Assembly (NCBI RefSeq): GCF_000959365.1
Contig: NZ_CP009555.1
Span: 2,976,001 to 3,040,000, forward strand
Reading direction: 5' to 3'
Origin: Burkholderia oklahomensis C6786
Lineage (GTDB): Bacteria; Pseudomonadota; Gammaproteobacteria; Burkholderiales; Burkholderiaceae
Length of the DNA stretch: 64,000 bases
Shown: positions 26,506 through 35,133 of the stretch, one piece after another
How positions within the stretch are numbered: the stretch's first letter is position 1
Layout: each line of letters begins with the position of its first letter
Position numbers and translations under genes: made by a program
Notes under the pieces: model-generated
The model's input: only the letters and a program-made list of their open reading frames with translations
What the model was told of the DNA's origin: nothing
The model's database searches: none

Positions 26506-27786
26506 CGCGCTTCGTCGCCGGATTTGCACGTAGCGCCGCAGTGCGCCGAGCATGTTGACGGCGAGCCAGCCGGCCGACACGCCGAGCGCGACGGCGGCCG
26601 GCCGCGCGAACGCGCCGGGCGCGACGCTCGCGGCGACGAGCAGCAGCAGCGCCACGACATGCGCGAAGAATTGCTTGCGGGCGACGCGGTCCGGCAGCAT
26701 GTCCTTGACCTTCGGCATCGCGGGAATGGCGTTCGCACTCGACTTCTGCGCGTGATGCCACAGCAGGAACGGGATGATCTTGTAGAGCATGCCGTTGATC
26801 GCCGACCATGCGCCGCCCATCATCAGCAGCACGCCGGTCGTGACCGCGACGTCGCGGCCGCCGATGCCCGCATTCGCGATCCAGAGCAGACCGCCGCATC
26901 CGACGCTTGCCGTCGCAGTGCGCCAGAACAGCGTCGTCGTATCGGCGTCGGGACGCTTGCGGGTCCACAGCAGATGAAACGTCAGCGCCGCGAATGCCGC
27001 GTACGCCGCATATAGCGCGATTCGAACCGCATCGGCGGCGAAGCCGATGCGATTGGCAAAACCGAATGCGGTGATCGATGCCGCGCCAAGCAGCGCGAAC
27101 ACACATGGGCCGAGCCAGCGCGTGACGATGCGCGGATAGGGTTCGGTCACCTGGAACATCGGGATGAGCTGATACGAGATGCCGATCGTCAGCAGCCCGA
27201 CCCATCCGGCGAGCCCCCAGGTCGCGTGCAGATCGACGAGCGCGATCGAGAAGAAGGGCAGACGCCAGCCGAGCGCGAGCCCGAGCGATACGCCGAGCGC
27301 GACGGTCGCCGCGAGCGCGATCAATGCGAGGCGCACGGTGCGCAGCACGCTCGCGGCGCCGGCCGGCATGCGCCGCCAGTGGCGCGCGAAGCCGATCCCG
27401 CATGCGATCGCGAACCAGAGGAACGCCGCGCCGAGCATGAACGCGGCGGGCGCGAACAACGCAGGCGCCGCGCATGCGAACGCCGCCGCGAGCAGCAGCG
27501 TGCCGAGCGTCAGGCACGCATGAATCGCGGTCGCGCTCGCGACGGGTGATGCGATCCGGATGCCGGCTGCGACGGACATGATCTGGATCATCGTCGTCGC
27601 GAGCATGCCGAGCGCGCACAGATGCGCGACCGCCAGCGCATGCGGCGACCAGCGCGACGCGAACGCCTCCGGTCCCGCCCACAGCAGCAGGCCCGCCGCG
27701 ACGATCGCGAAGAGCGGCGCGCTGACGAAGAAGCGCAGCGGCGCGCTCAGTGCGGGGGAATGGTCGAGTTCGAGTTTGCGCTGCAT
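26482..27786 (-). CDS. Polytopic membrane protein, NnrS/haem-copper oxidase I-like
   Basis: A 434-residue protein with about 12 predicted helices. It resembles the NnrS and haem-copper subunit I superfamily in layout: His in HALAVAHLCALGMLATT, in VDLHATWGLAGWVGLLTIG, and in IIPFLLWHHAQ. The ATG at 27786 (MQRKLELDHSPALSAP) is chosen since the preceding 64 in-frame codons are Arg/Cys-rich without similarity. The gene lies tail-to-tail with dnr (24-bp overlap) and divergent from the NMO-ubi operon. A haem/copper or NO-related role is inferred from family shape and neighbours. I cannot name it more precisely. Confidence 0.75.
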   Translation of the reverse strand: MQRKLELDHSPALSAPLRFFVSAPLFAIVAAGLLLWAGPEAFASRWSPHALAVAHLCALGMLATTMIQIMSVAAGIRIASPVASATAIHACLTLGTLLLAAAFACAAPALFAPAAFMLGAAFLWFAIACGIGFARHWRRMPAGAASVLRTVRLALIALAATVALGVSLGLALGWRLPFFSIALVDLHATWGLAGWVGLLTIGISYQLIPMFQVTEPYPRIVTRWLGPCVFALLGAASITAFGFANRIGFAADAVRIALYAAYAAFAALTFHLLWTRKRPDADTTTLFWRTATASVGCGGLLWIANAGIGGRDVAVTTGVLLMMGGAWSAINGMLYKIIPFLLWHHAQKSSANAIPAMPKVKDMLPDRVARKQFFAHVVALLLLVAASVAPGAFARPAAVALGVSAGWLAVNMLGALRRYVQIRRRSASVLHLRA

Positions 27787-27936
27787 GACGGGGAAGGTGC
27801 GGGCCGAGCGCGGCGTCGAGAACGCGCGCGGCGGCCGTTGCGCACAGCCGCGACACGAACGCGCGGCGACGCAACGCAGCCATGTTTCGGTATTCTGATC
27901 ATAACCCCGGTCAGGGCTACGACCCGGACAGAGATC

Positions 27937-27950
27937 TTGACGCGGATTAA
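27937..27950. promoter_or_regulatory. Candidate FNR/DNR-like box upstream of NMO-ubiUVT
   Basis: TTGAC-GCGG-ATTAA matches the TTGAT-N4-ATCAA pattern at 8 of 10 positions. It is centred 75 bp upstream of the GTG of the flavin oxidoreductase gene. No clear -10 was found at the expected distance. Confidence 0.4.
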
Positions 27951-28018
27951 GGCGGCGGAAGCGGTTTCGGCCGCACACTTACGCACCGGGCGTAAGCCGC
28001 CCCTTTCAGGAATTCGCC

Positions 28019-29230
28019 GTGTCCGCCGTCAAAACCGCAATCGAAAATCTCGTGATCAAGGGCAGGCCGTTGCTGCCGATTGTGCAAGGCGGGATGGGCG
28101 TCGGCGTGTCCGCGCATCGCCTTGCCGGCACCGTCGCGTCGCTCGGCGCATGCGGCACGATCTCGAGCGTCGATCTGCGTCGACATCACCCCGACCTGAT
28201 GGCGCGCACCGGCCGCTCGCGCGACCGCGCGCTCATCGACGCGGCGAATCGCGAAGCGCTGGATCGCGAGATCCATGCGGCGAAGTCGCTCGCGAACGGC
28301 CGCGGACTCGTCGCCGTCAACGTGATGCGCGCGTTGTCCGAATATGCGTCGTACGTGCGCCAGTCGTGCGAAAGCGGCGCGCATGCGGTCGTCGTCGGCG
28401 CGGGCCTGCCGCTCGACTTGCCGGAGCTGACCGCTGATTTTCCCGACGTCGCGCTGATTCCGATCCTGTCGGATGCACGTGGGATCGGACTCGTGCTGAA
28501 GAAGTGGATGCGCAAGAACCGTTTGCCCGACGCCGTCGTCATCGAGAATCCGCGCTACGCGGCGGGCCACCTCGGCGCGCCGACGACGGACAGCCTGAAC
28601 AATCCGAATTTCGCCTTTCGCGCCGTGCTCGAAGGCACGTTCGAACTGTTCAAGGCACTCGGCATCGAGCGTGAACGCATTCCGCTCATCGCGGCGGGCG
28701 GCATCCACAGCCATGAGCAGGTGCGACAGCTGTTCGCGCTCGGCGCGAGCGCGGTGCAGCTCGGCACGCCGTTCGCCGTGACGCAAGAGGGCGATGCGCA
28801 TCCGAACTTCAAGAAGGTGCTCGTCGAAGCGGGGCCCGACGACATCGTCACGTTCATGAGCGTCGCGGGCTTGCCCGCGCGCGCGGTGCGCACCCCGTGG
28901 CTCACGAATTATCTGGAACGGGAGAAGAAGCTGCAGCGCGCGGCGAAGCCGCGCAAGTGCGTCGTCGGCTTCGACTGCCTGCAGCAGTGCGGGCTGCGCG
29001 ACGGCATCGCGAAGCACGGCCAGTTCTGCATCGATACGCGGCTCGCGTTCGCGCTCGCGGGCGACATCAAGCGCGGCCTGTTCTTCCGCGGCTCGGAAAC
29101 GCTGCCGTTCGGTCACGAGATCCGTTCCGCGCGCGAGCTGATCGACTATCTGCTGACGGGCGCGAAGCCCGCGATCGCCGTAGCCGAAACGCCCAAGCCG
29201 GCTCAAGTGCCGCTGCCCGCGCTGGGCTGA
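28019..29230 (+). CDS. NMO-like NAD(P)H-dependent flavin oxidoreductase with C-terminal Cys cluster
   Basis: A 403-residue TIM-barrel flavoprotein of the nitronate monooxygenase / 2-nitropropane dioxygenase-like family. FMN-binding stretches: IVQGGMGVGVSAHRLAGTVA, AAGGIHSHEQVRQLFALGASAVQLGTPF. The GTG at 28019 follows AGGA by 8 bp. Unusually, the C-terminal part carries C314, C320, C324 and C337 (KCVVGFDCLQQCG ... QFC), a spacing that could hold an Fe-S cluster. It is the first gene of an operon with ubiU, ubiV and ubiT, and so may serve anaerobic quinone synthesis or redox supply rather than nitronate removal. That link is inference. Confidence 0.85.
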   Translation: MSAVKTAIENLVIKGRPLLPIVQGGMGVGVSAHRLAGTVASLGACGTISSVDLRRHHPDLMARTGRSRDRALIDAANREALDREIHAAKSLANGRGLVAVNVMRALSEYASYVRQSCESGAHAVVVGAGLPLDLPELTADFPDVALIPILSDARGIGLVLKKWMRKNRLPDAVVIENPRYAAGHLGAPTTDSLNNPNFAFRAVLEGTFELFKALGIERERIPLIAAGGIHSHEQVRQLFALGASAVQLGTPFAVTQEGDAHPNFKKVLVEAGPDDIVTFMSVAGLPARAVRTPWLTNYLEREKKLQRAAKPRKCVVGFDCLQQCGLRDGIAKHGQFCIDTRLAFALAGDIKRGLFFRGSETLPFGHEIRSARELIDYLLTGAKPAIAVAETPKPAQVPLPALG

Positions 29231-29318
29231 CGGCGCTTCGACGCGGGCGATGTCCATCCCTGCCGCTCGACGGCGTGCCGCGAGCGGTTTCTCCTCTCTT
29301 TGATGGAGACGTCATGCT

Positions 29319-30353
29319 ATGACGCAAAGCAGTCACTCCGCGGCCGACGCCGCGCAAATCGAACTGGTGTGTCCCGCGGGCAGCCTGCCCGCGCTGAAGG
29401 CCGCGGTCGACAACGGCGCGGACTGCGTGTATCTCGGCTTTCGCGACGCGACGAACGCACGCAATTTCGCGGGCCTGAACTTCGATGCGCAGGCGATCGA
29501 CACGGGCATCCGCTACGCGCACGATCGCGGCTGCAAGGTGCTCGTCGCGCTCAACACGTATCCGCAGCCCGACGGCTGGACGGCCTGGCAGGAGGCGGTC
29601 GGTCGCGCGGCGGACGCGGGCGTCGACGCGATCATCGTCGCCGATCCGGGGCTCATGCGCTTCGCGCACCGGCGCTATCCGGAGCTGCGGCTGCATCTGT
29701 CGGTGCAGGGCTCCGCGACGAACCACGAGGCGATCAACTTCTATCACGAGCATTTCGGCATCGCGCGCGCGGTGCTGCCGCGCGTGCTGTCGCTCGCGCA
29801 GGTCGAGCAGGTCGCCGAGAACACGCCGGTCGAGATCGAGGTGTTCGGCTTCGGCAGCCTGTGCGTGATGGTCGAGGGGCGTTGCGCGCTGTCGTCGTAC
29901 GCGACGGGCGAATCGCCGAACACGCGGGGCGTGTGCTCGCCCGCGAAGTCCGTGCGCTGGCAGAAGACGCCGGACGGCCTCGAATCGCGGCTGAACGGCG
30001 TGCTGATCGACCGTTACGCGGACGGCGAGAATGCCGGCTATCCGACGCTCTGCAAAGGGCGCTTCACGGTCGAGGACGAAAGCTATTACGCGATCGAGGA
30101 GCCGACGAGCCTGAACACGCTGGAGTTGCTGCCGAAGCTGATGCGGATCGGCGTGCGCGCGATCAAGATCGAAGGGCGGCAGCGCAGTCCCGCGTATGTC
30201 GCCCAAGTGACGCGCGTGTGGCGCGACGCGATCGATCAGTGTGCGGCGAATCTCGCGCGCTACTACGTGAAGCCCGCCTGGATGACGGAATTGAACAAGG
30301 TCGCGGAAGGGCAGCAGCATACGCTCGGCGCCTACCACCGGCCGTGGAAATGA
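29319..30353 (+). CDS. ubiU: O2-independent ubiquinone hydroxylase component UbiU
   Basis: U32-family (peptidase-like) [4Fe-4S] protein. With UbiV it hydroxylates the quinone ring in anaerobic ubiquinone synthesis, using prephenate as oxygen donor in E. coli. It has 344 residues. The four cluster cysteines are about C182, C189, C206 and C245, with spacings of 7, 17 and 39, the same as reported for E. coli UbiU. Typical stretches are VCPAGSLPALKAAVDNGADC and IKIEGRQRSPAYV. It follows the NMO-like gene by 88 bp and ubiV follows by 40 bp. Confidence 0.95.
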   Translation: MTQSSHSAADAAQIELVCPAGSLPALKAAVDNGADCVYLGFRDATNARNFAGLNFDAQAIDTGIRYAHDRGCKVLVALNTYPQPDGWTAWQEAVGRAADAGVDAIIVADPGLMRFAHRRYPELRLHLSVQGSATNHEAINFYHEHFGIARAVLPRVLSLAQVEQVAENTPVEIEVFGFGSLCVMVEGRCALSSYATGESPNTRGVCSPAKSVRWQKTPDGLESRLNGVLIDRYADGENAGYPTLCKGRFTVEDESYYAIEEPTSLNTLELLPKLMRIGVRAIKIEGRQRSPAYVAQVTRVWRDAIDQCAANLARYYVKPAWMTELNKVAEGQQHTLGAYHRPWK

Positions 30354-30393
30354 AACGCACGACGGCGCATGCCTGATTGCGGGAGCGAGGATC

Positions 30394-31281
30394 ATGAAAA
30401 TTGCTTTGGGGCCGGTACAGTACTACTGGCCGCGCGTCGCGACGATGCAGTTCTATCAGGCGATGTCGGAGACGCCCGTCGACATCGTCTATCTCGGCGA
30501 GACGGTCTGTTCGCGCCGTCACGAATTGCGCTTCGCGGACTGGCTCGAGATCGCCGACATGCTGGCCGCGGCCGGCAAGGAAGTCGTGCTGTCGACACAA
30601 GTGCTGCTCGAATCGGGCCGCGATCTGAAGACGATGCGCGAGATCGCCGAGAACGGCCGCTATCTGGTCGAGGCGAACGACATGGGCGCCGTGCGCTGCA
30701 GCGCGCCGCGCGCATTCGTCGCAGGCCCGTGGCTCAACGTCTACAACCCGCCGACGCTCGCGCTGCTCGCGGAGCTCGGCGCGCGCCGCTGGGTGATGCC
30801 GCCCGAGATGAGCGAAGCGGGCCTCGCGAGGATGCAGGCCGAGCGGCCGGAGCATCTGCAGACCGAAGTGTTCGCCTACGGGCGCATTCCGCTCGCGTTC
30901 TCCGCACGCTGCTTCACCGCGCGGAATCGCAATTTCCCGAAGGACAACTGCCAGTACGTGTGCATGGAGCATCCGGACGGCTTGCCGCTGCATACGCGCG
31001 AAGGCGAGTCGTTCCTCGTGCTCAACGGCATCTCGACGCAGTCCGCGCGCGTCTACAACCTGATCGGCGAGATCGACGCGCTGCGTGCGCGGAACGTCGA
31101 CGTCTTGAGGTTGAGCCCGCAATCGCAGCACATGGCCGACGTGATCGACGCGTTCCACGGCATCCTGAACGGCCGCACGAGCGCGCACGACGCGCTCGCG
31201 GCGCTGCACGAACGGATGCCGGAGACGTCGTGCAACGGCTACTGGCACGGCAAGCCGGGCCTCGAGCGCGTCGCACATTGA
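30394..31281 (+). CDS. ubiV: O2-independent ubiquinone hydroxylase component UbiV
   Basis: Second U32-family [4Fe-4S] protein of the UbiUV heterodimer, 295 residues. Cysteines C39 (GETVCSRRHE), C173, C186 and C190 (ARCFTARNRNFPKDNCQYVC) reproduce the E. coli UbiV ligand pattern (C39 and a C-X12-C-X3-C group). It starts MKIALGPVQYYWP. In the same operon as ubiU and ubiT. Confidence 0.95.
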   Translation: MKIALGPVQYYWPRVATMQFYQAMSETPVDIVYLGETVCSRRHELRFADWLEIADMLAAAGKEVVLSTQVLLESGRDLKTMREIAENGRYLVEANDMGAVRCSAPRAFVAGPWLNVYNPPTLALLAELGARRWVMPPEMSEAGLARMQAERPEHLQTEVFAYGRIPLAFSARCFTARNRNFPKDNCQYVCMEHPDGLPLHTREGESFLVLNGISTQSARVYNLIGEIDALRARNVDVLRLSPQSQHMADVIDAFHGILNGRTSAHDALAALHERMPETSCNGYWHGKPGLERVAH

Positions 31282-31336
31282 AACCGCGGCGCGGCGTGCG
31301 CCGCGCCGCTTCCGATTGGTTTGTGAGGAATCCGCG

Positions 31337-31816
31337 ATGAATGCCCCGATCTTTCAATTGCCGCCCGCGCTCGGCAAGCTGCTGTCGAAATTGCCCGCGT
31401 ATCCGGGATCGTTGCTGCTCGCGGGCGGGATCAATCTCGTGCTGCGCAAGCACTTGCCCGCGGAAACGCTTGCGTTGCTCGAAAATCGTCCGCTGCGCAT
31501 CCAGGTGAAGGATGCGGGTATCGCATTCGATTTCGTCTGCCGGCGCGGCGCGTTCTCGCCGCTGCCCGGCCGAGGCGACGTCGACCTGACGATCGGCGCG
31601 ACCGCCTACGATTTCTATTTGCTGTCGCAGCGCCGCGAAGATCCGGATACATTGTTCTTCAGCCGGCGTCTGACGATGGAAGGCGATACCGAACTCGGAC
31701 TGCTCGTGAAGAACTCGCTCGACGCGATCGATCTGTCCGTGTTTGCGCTCGAACAATGGCTGCCGGCGCGGCTGTTCCGCCAGCGGCCGATCGAGCGCGG
31801 CGGGATGTCCGGCTGA
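31337..31816 (+). CDS. ubiT: SCP2-domain accessory factor UbiT
   Basis: A 159-residue SCP2-type lipid-binding protein, the anaerobic counterpart of UbiJ that holds ubiquinone intermediates. SCP2 features are LRIQVKDAGIAFDFVCRRG and DVDLTIGATAYDFYLL. The ATG at 31337 follows GTGAGGAATCC; the frame's earlier ATG-like start at 31316 adds seven residues with no ribosome-binding site. Third member of the UbiUVT set, 55 bp after ubiV. Confidence 0.92.
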   Translation: MNAPIFQLPPALGKLLSKLPAYPGSLLLAGGINLVLRKHLPAETLALLENRPLRIQVKDAGIAFDFVCRRGAFSPLPGRGDVDLTIGATAYDFYLLSQRREDPDTLFFSRRLTMEGDTELGLLVKNSLDAIDLSVFALEQWLPARLFRQRPIERGGMSG

Positions 31817-31859
31817 CATACGCGCGCGAACCGAGCGGCCAGTCGATCAGGAGACCGGA

Positions 31860-32294
31860 ATGAAGAACGAAACGAAAGCGCTGCCGCTCGTCTATTCCTG
31901 CTCGGGATGTTCGAATGTCGCGCAGCTCGCGAATCACGTTGCGGTGCGGCTCGACCGCGGCGGCGACGCGGAGATGTCGTGCATCGCGGGCGTCGGCGGC
32001 GACGTGCCGTCGCTGTTGAAGGTCGCGCATTCGGGCCGGCCGATGCTCGCGATCGACGGTTGCCCGCTCGTGTGCGCGAAGAGGAGCCTCGAGCGGCACG
32101 GGATCGTTCCGGATGCGCATTTGCAGCTCGGCGAACATGGCGTCAGGAAGCGTTTTCACGAGGATTTCGATCCGGACGATGCGAAGCGCATTCTTTCGCT
32201 TGCGCGGAGCGAGGCATTGAAGCTTGCGCAAGACGAGCCCGAGCCGGCGCGCGTCGATATGGACGCCGACGCCGAACTGCACGACGAGGTCTGA
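31860..32294 (+). CDS. DGC-domain (putative zinc-binding) protein
   Basis: A 144-residue cytosolic protein with the DGC pattern: LVYSCSGCSNVAQLANHVAVRL, then MSCIAGVGGDV, then the eponymous IDGCPLVCAKR. The cysteines suggest a metal site. The ATG at 31860 follows AGGAGACCGG. It is the last gene of the NMO-ubiUVT operon. DGC proteins often sit near anaerobic respiration genes, but a function has not been established to my knowledge. Confidence 0.85.
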   Translation: MKNETKALPLVYSCSGCSNVAQLANHVAVRLDRGGDAEMSCIAGVGGDVPSLLKVAHSGRPMLAIDGCPLVCAKRSLERHGIVPDAHLQLGEHGVRKRFHEDFDPDDAKRILSLARSEALKLAQDEPEPARVDMDADAELHDEV

Positions 32295-32397
32295 TCGACG
32301 CCGAGCGAGGCGCGATCGGCTCGTCGGCTATCCGGGTCGATCGGTAATCGATCGGCGGCGAAGCATCGCTATTGCCACTGGGCGCGCGCCGGCCGAT

Positions 32398-33117
32398 TCA
32401 ACCGCGGCGAATCGAGAAATTCGCAAACAGACGATCGAGCCGCTCGAGCAGCGCATCGCTCGGATAGCCGGCGCGCGACGCCGCATTTAGCGTATCGTCG
32501 TCGCATCCTTGCGTGCGGAACACTTGCAGCACGTAATTCTCGACACCGAGATCCGCGAGCTCGTGCGCGATGCGCAGCAGCGCCGGCTCGGGCAGCAGGC
32601 CGGGATGCGCGGTCGTCCGGCATTCGTACGCAACGCGGCTTGCGAGCACCGCTTCGAGGCTTTGCCGCGCATGGCCGCCGCTCGCGCGCACGCGCGTCGT
32701 GCGCGCGTAGTCGTCGAACGGTGCCTTCACGTCGAGCCCGATCCAGTCGAGCGACGGCAGCAGATGCGCGAGCCGCCGCGGATGCGTGCCCGCGCTATGC
32801 ATGCCGACCTTGAAGCCGAGCCGCTTGACGTCGTCGATCGACGCGGCGAGCGCGGGATCGATCGACGGCTCGCCGCCGCTGAACACGACTGCGTCGATCA
32901 GGCCGATCCGGCGCGCGAGGAACGCGAGCAGGGCGTTCCACTCGATCTCGGCCGGTTGCGAGCGCGCCTGCAGGTGCGGATTGTGGCAATACCCGCAGCG
33001 CCACGGGCAGCCCTGCACGAACACGACCGCAGCGAACTGGCCGGGATAATCGGTCGCGGTGAACGGGACGAGCCCGCCCACCTTGAGCGGATGACGCCGG
33101 GCGAGAGCGAGATTCAT
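32398..33117 (-). CDS. nrdG: Anaerobic ribonucleotide reductase activating enzyme
   Basis: Radical-SAM activase that generates the glycyl radical on NrdD. It has 239 residues. The cluster motif is QGCPWRCGYCHNPHLQ (C37, C41, C44), followed by VVFSGGEPSIDP. It starts MNLALARRHPLKVGGLVPFT. It is third in the nrdD - glycyl-domain ORF - nrdG operon, 16 bp after the small frame. Convergent with the DGC gene; the 103 bp between hold nothing clear. Confidence 0.95.
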   Translation of the reverse strand: MNLALARRHPLKVGGLVPFTATDYPGQFAAVVFVQGCPWRCGYCHNPHLQARSQPAEIEWNALLAFLARRIGLIDAVVFSGGEPSIDPALAASIDDVKRLGFKVGMHSAGTHPRRLAHLLPSLDWIGLDVKAPFDDYARTTRVRASGGHARQSLEAVLASRVAYECRTTAHPGLLPEPALLRIAHELADLGVENYVLQVFRTQGCDDDTLNAASRAGYPSDALLERLDRLFANFSIRRG

Positions 33118-33133
33118 CGCGCGAGCGGTGCGT

Positions 33134-33343
33134 TTACGCCGCGGCGCGCATCGCGACTTCGCCGGACTCGCGCTCGCGGAAATACCGGCGCTCGTGGAAC
33201 TCGCCTTTCTTGCCGACGTTGAACGACGACACGGGACGGTGGTAGCCCATCACGCGGGTCCAGATCTCGCACGGTTGACGCTCGTCGTCGGACAGCGAGA
33301 TCGCAGCGAGGGCGCTTGGGTTCTTGGCTTGCAGTATCGTCAT
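33134..33343 (-). CDS. Separate glycyl-radical segment of class III ribonucleotide reductase
   Basis: A 69-residue frame starting with ATG 33343, 5 bp after the nrdD stop, in another reading frame. The peptide EIWTRVMGYHRPVSSFNVGK (residues 26-45) looks like the C-terminal glycyl-radical loop of NrdD, with the candidate radical glycine about G33. nrdD itself ends before such a loop. Together they make about 656 residues, close to full-length NrdD. Either the enzyme is naturally split, so that a small radical subunit completes it (compare GrcA/YfiD for pyruvate formate-lyase), or a frameshift separates the parts. A GGAAG lies about 12 bp upstream of the ATG. Confidence 0.85.
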   Translation of the reverse strand: MTILQAKNPSALAAISLSDDERQPCEIWTRVMGYHRPVSSFNVGKKGEFHERRYFRERESGEVAMRAAA

Positions 33344-33348
33344 GATGT

Positions 33349-35112
33349 TCAGGCTTCCATCGGTTGGGGTTGAGACAATTTGCGATGCAGCAGCGCTTCG
33401 TCGCACTTCGGGCAAAACTTGTGGCTGCCGGCGAGATAGCCGTGCGTCGGGCAGATCGAGAACGTCGGCGTGACGGTCAGATACGGCAGCGAGAAGCGGG
33501 TGAGCGCGCGCCTGACGAGCGTCCGGCACGCATCGGCGGACGACAGCGCCTCGGTCATGTAGAGGTGCAGCACCGTGCCGCCCGTGTACTTGCGCTGCAG
33601 ATCGTCCTGGCGCTCGAGCGCCTCGAACGGATCGTCGGTGAAGCCCACCGGGAGCTGCGACGAGTTCGTGTAGTACGGCATCTGCGGCGTGCCTGCCTGC
33701 AGGATGTCCGGATAGCGGCGGCGGTCTTCCTTCGCGAAGCGATATGTCGTGCCTTCGGCGGGCGTCGCTTCGAGGTTGTACATGTGGCCGGTCTCTTCCT
33801 GATATTCGACGATGCGCGCGCGCACGTGGTCGAGCAGCCGCAGCGCGAACGCGTGGCCCCAGTCGGTCGTCATGTCGTGCTCGTCGTGCGTGAAGTTGCG
33901 GATCATCTCGTTGACGCCGTTGACGCCGAGTGTCGAGAAATGATTGCGCAGCGTGCCGAGATAACGCTTCGTGTACGGGAAGAGCCCGTTGTCCATGTGA
34001 TGCTGGATCACGTCGCGCTTGATCTCGAGACTGGCCTTGCCATGGTCGAGCAGCGTGTCGAGCCGCGCGAACAGCGCGCGCTCGTCGCCCGCGTGCAGAT
34101 AGCCGAGTCGCGCGCAATTCACGGTGACGACGCCGATCGACCCCGTCTGCTCGGCCGAGCCGAAGAGCCCGTTGCCGCGCTTCATCAGCTCGCGCAGGTC
34201 GAGCTGAAGCCGGCAGCACATCGAGCGGATCATGTTCGGCTTCAGCTCCGAATTGATGAAATTCTGGAAGTACGGCAGCCCGTAGCGTGCGGTCATCTCG
34301 AACAGGCGCTCGGCGTTCGGACTGTGCCAGTCGAAATCGGCCGTGATGTTGTACGTCGGGATCGGGAACGTGAACGCGCGGCCCGCCGCGTCGCCCGCCT
34401 GCATCACTTCGATGTACGCCTGGTTGATCATGTCCATTTCGGCCTGCAGATCGCCGTACGTGAACGGCATCTCGTCGCCGGCGATCACGGGCACCTGCTC
34501 GCGCAGATCGTCGGGGCAGATCCAGTCGAACGTCAGGTTCGTGAACGGCGTCTGCGTGCCCCAGCGCGACGGCACGTTCAGGTTGTAGATCAGTTCCTGG
34601 ACATACTGCCGGACTTCGGCGTAGGTGAGCGCGTCGCGGCGCACGAACGGCGCCATGTACGTATCGAACGAACTGAACGCCTGCGCGCCCGCCCACTCGT
34701 TCTGCAGCGTGCCGAGGAAATTCACGATCTGGCCGACCGCGCTCGACATGTGCTTCGGCGGCCCCGACTCGACCTTGCCGGGCACGCCGTTCAGTCCTTC
34801 GGCGAGCAGCGTGCGCAGCGACCAGCCCGCGCAGTAGCCGGACAGCATGTCGAGATCGTGGATGTGCAGATCCGCGTCGCGATGCGCTTCGCCGATTTCG
34901 CTCGGATAGACGTGGCTCAGCCAGTAATTCGCGATCACCTTGCCGGACACGTTCAGGATCAGGCCGCCGAGCGAGTAGCCCTGGTTCGCGTTCGCGTTGA
35001 CGCGCCAGTCCTGCCGGTCCAGGTATTCGTTGATCGACGTCTCGACGTCGATCAACGGCTTGTCGCGCGACGCCGGGTTCGACGCGGCGGAAGGGAGCGT
35101 GGTCTCGGACAA
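33349..35112 (-). CDS. nrdD: Anaerobic ribonucleoside-triphosphate reductase, large part without glycyl loop
   Basis: Class III ribonucleotide reductase catalytic subunit, reducing NTPs to dNTPs without O2. 587 residues from a TTG at 35112 (MSETTLPSAASNP), chosen because AAAGAGG lies 6 bp upstream; a TTG at 35139 lacks one. Barrel motifs include DLHIHDLDMLSGYCAGWSL, NLTFDWICPDDL and MCCRLQLDLREL with the likely thiyl cysteine. A zinc-ribbon ICPTHGYLAGSHKFCPKC is near the C-terminus. The protein stops at PQPMEA, before the RVxGY glycyl loop, which is in the next small frame. Tandem NrdR-like boxes lie upstream. Confidence 0.93.
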   Translation of the reverse strand: MSETTLPSAASNPASRDKPLIDVETSINEYLDRQDWRVNANANQGYSLGGLILNVSGKVIANYWLSHVYPSEIGEAHRDADLHIHDLDMLSGYCAGWSLRTLLAEGLNGVPGKVESGPPKHMSSAVGQIVNFLGTLQNEWAGAQAFSSFDTYMAPFVRRDALTYAEVRQYVQELIYNLNVPSRWGTQTPFTNLTFDWICPDDLREQVPVIAGDEMPFTYGDLQAEMDMINQAYIEVMQAGDAAGRAFTFPIPTYNITADFDWHSPNAERLFEMTARYGLPYFQNFINSELKPNMIRSMCCRLQLDLRELMKRGNGLFGSAEQTGSIGVVTVNCARLGYLHAGDERALFARLDTLLDHGKASLEIKRDVIQHHMDNGLFPYTKRYLGTLRNHFSTLGVNGVNEMIRNFTHDEHDMTTDWGHAFALRLLDHVRARIVEYQEETGHMYNLEATPAEGTTYRFAKEDRRRYPDILQAGTPQMPYYTNSSQLPVGFTDDPFEALERQDDLQRKYTGGTVLHLYMTEALSSADACRTLVRRALTRFSLPYLTVTPTFSICPTHGYLAGSHKFCPKCDEALLHRKLSQPQPMEA

Positions 35113-35133
35113 CGTGGGCCTCTTTCGTTGATG

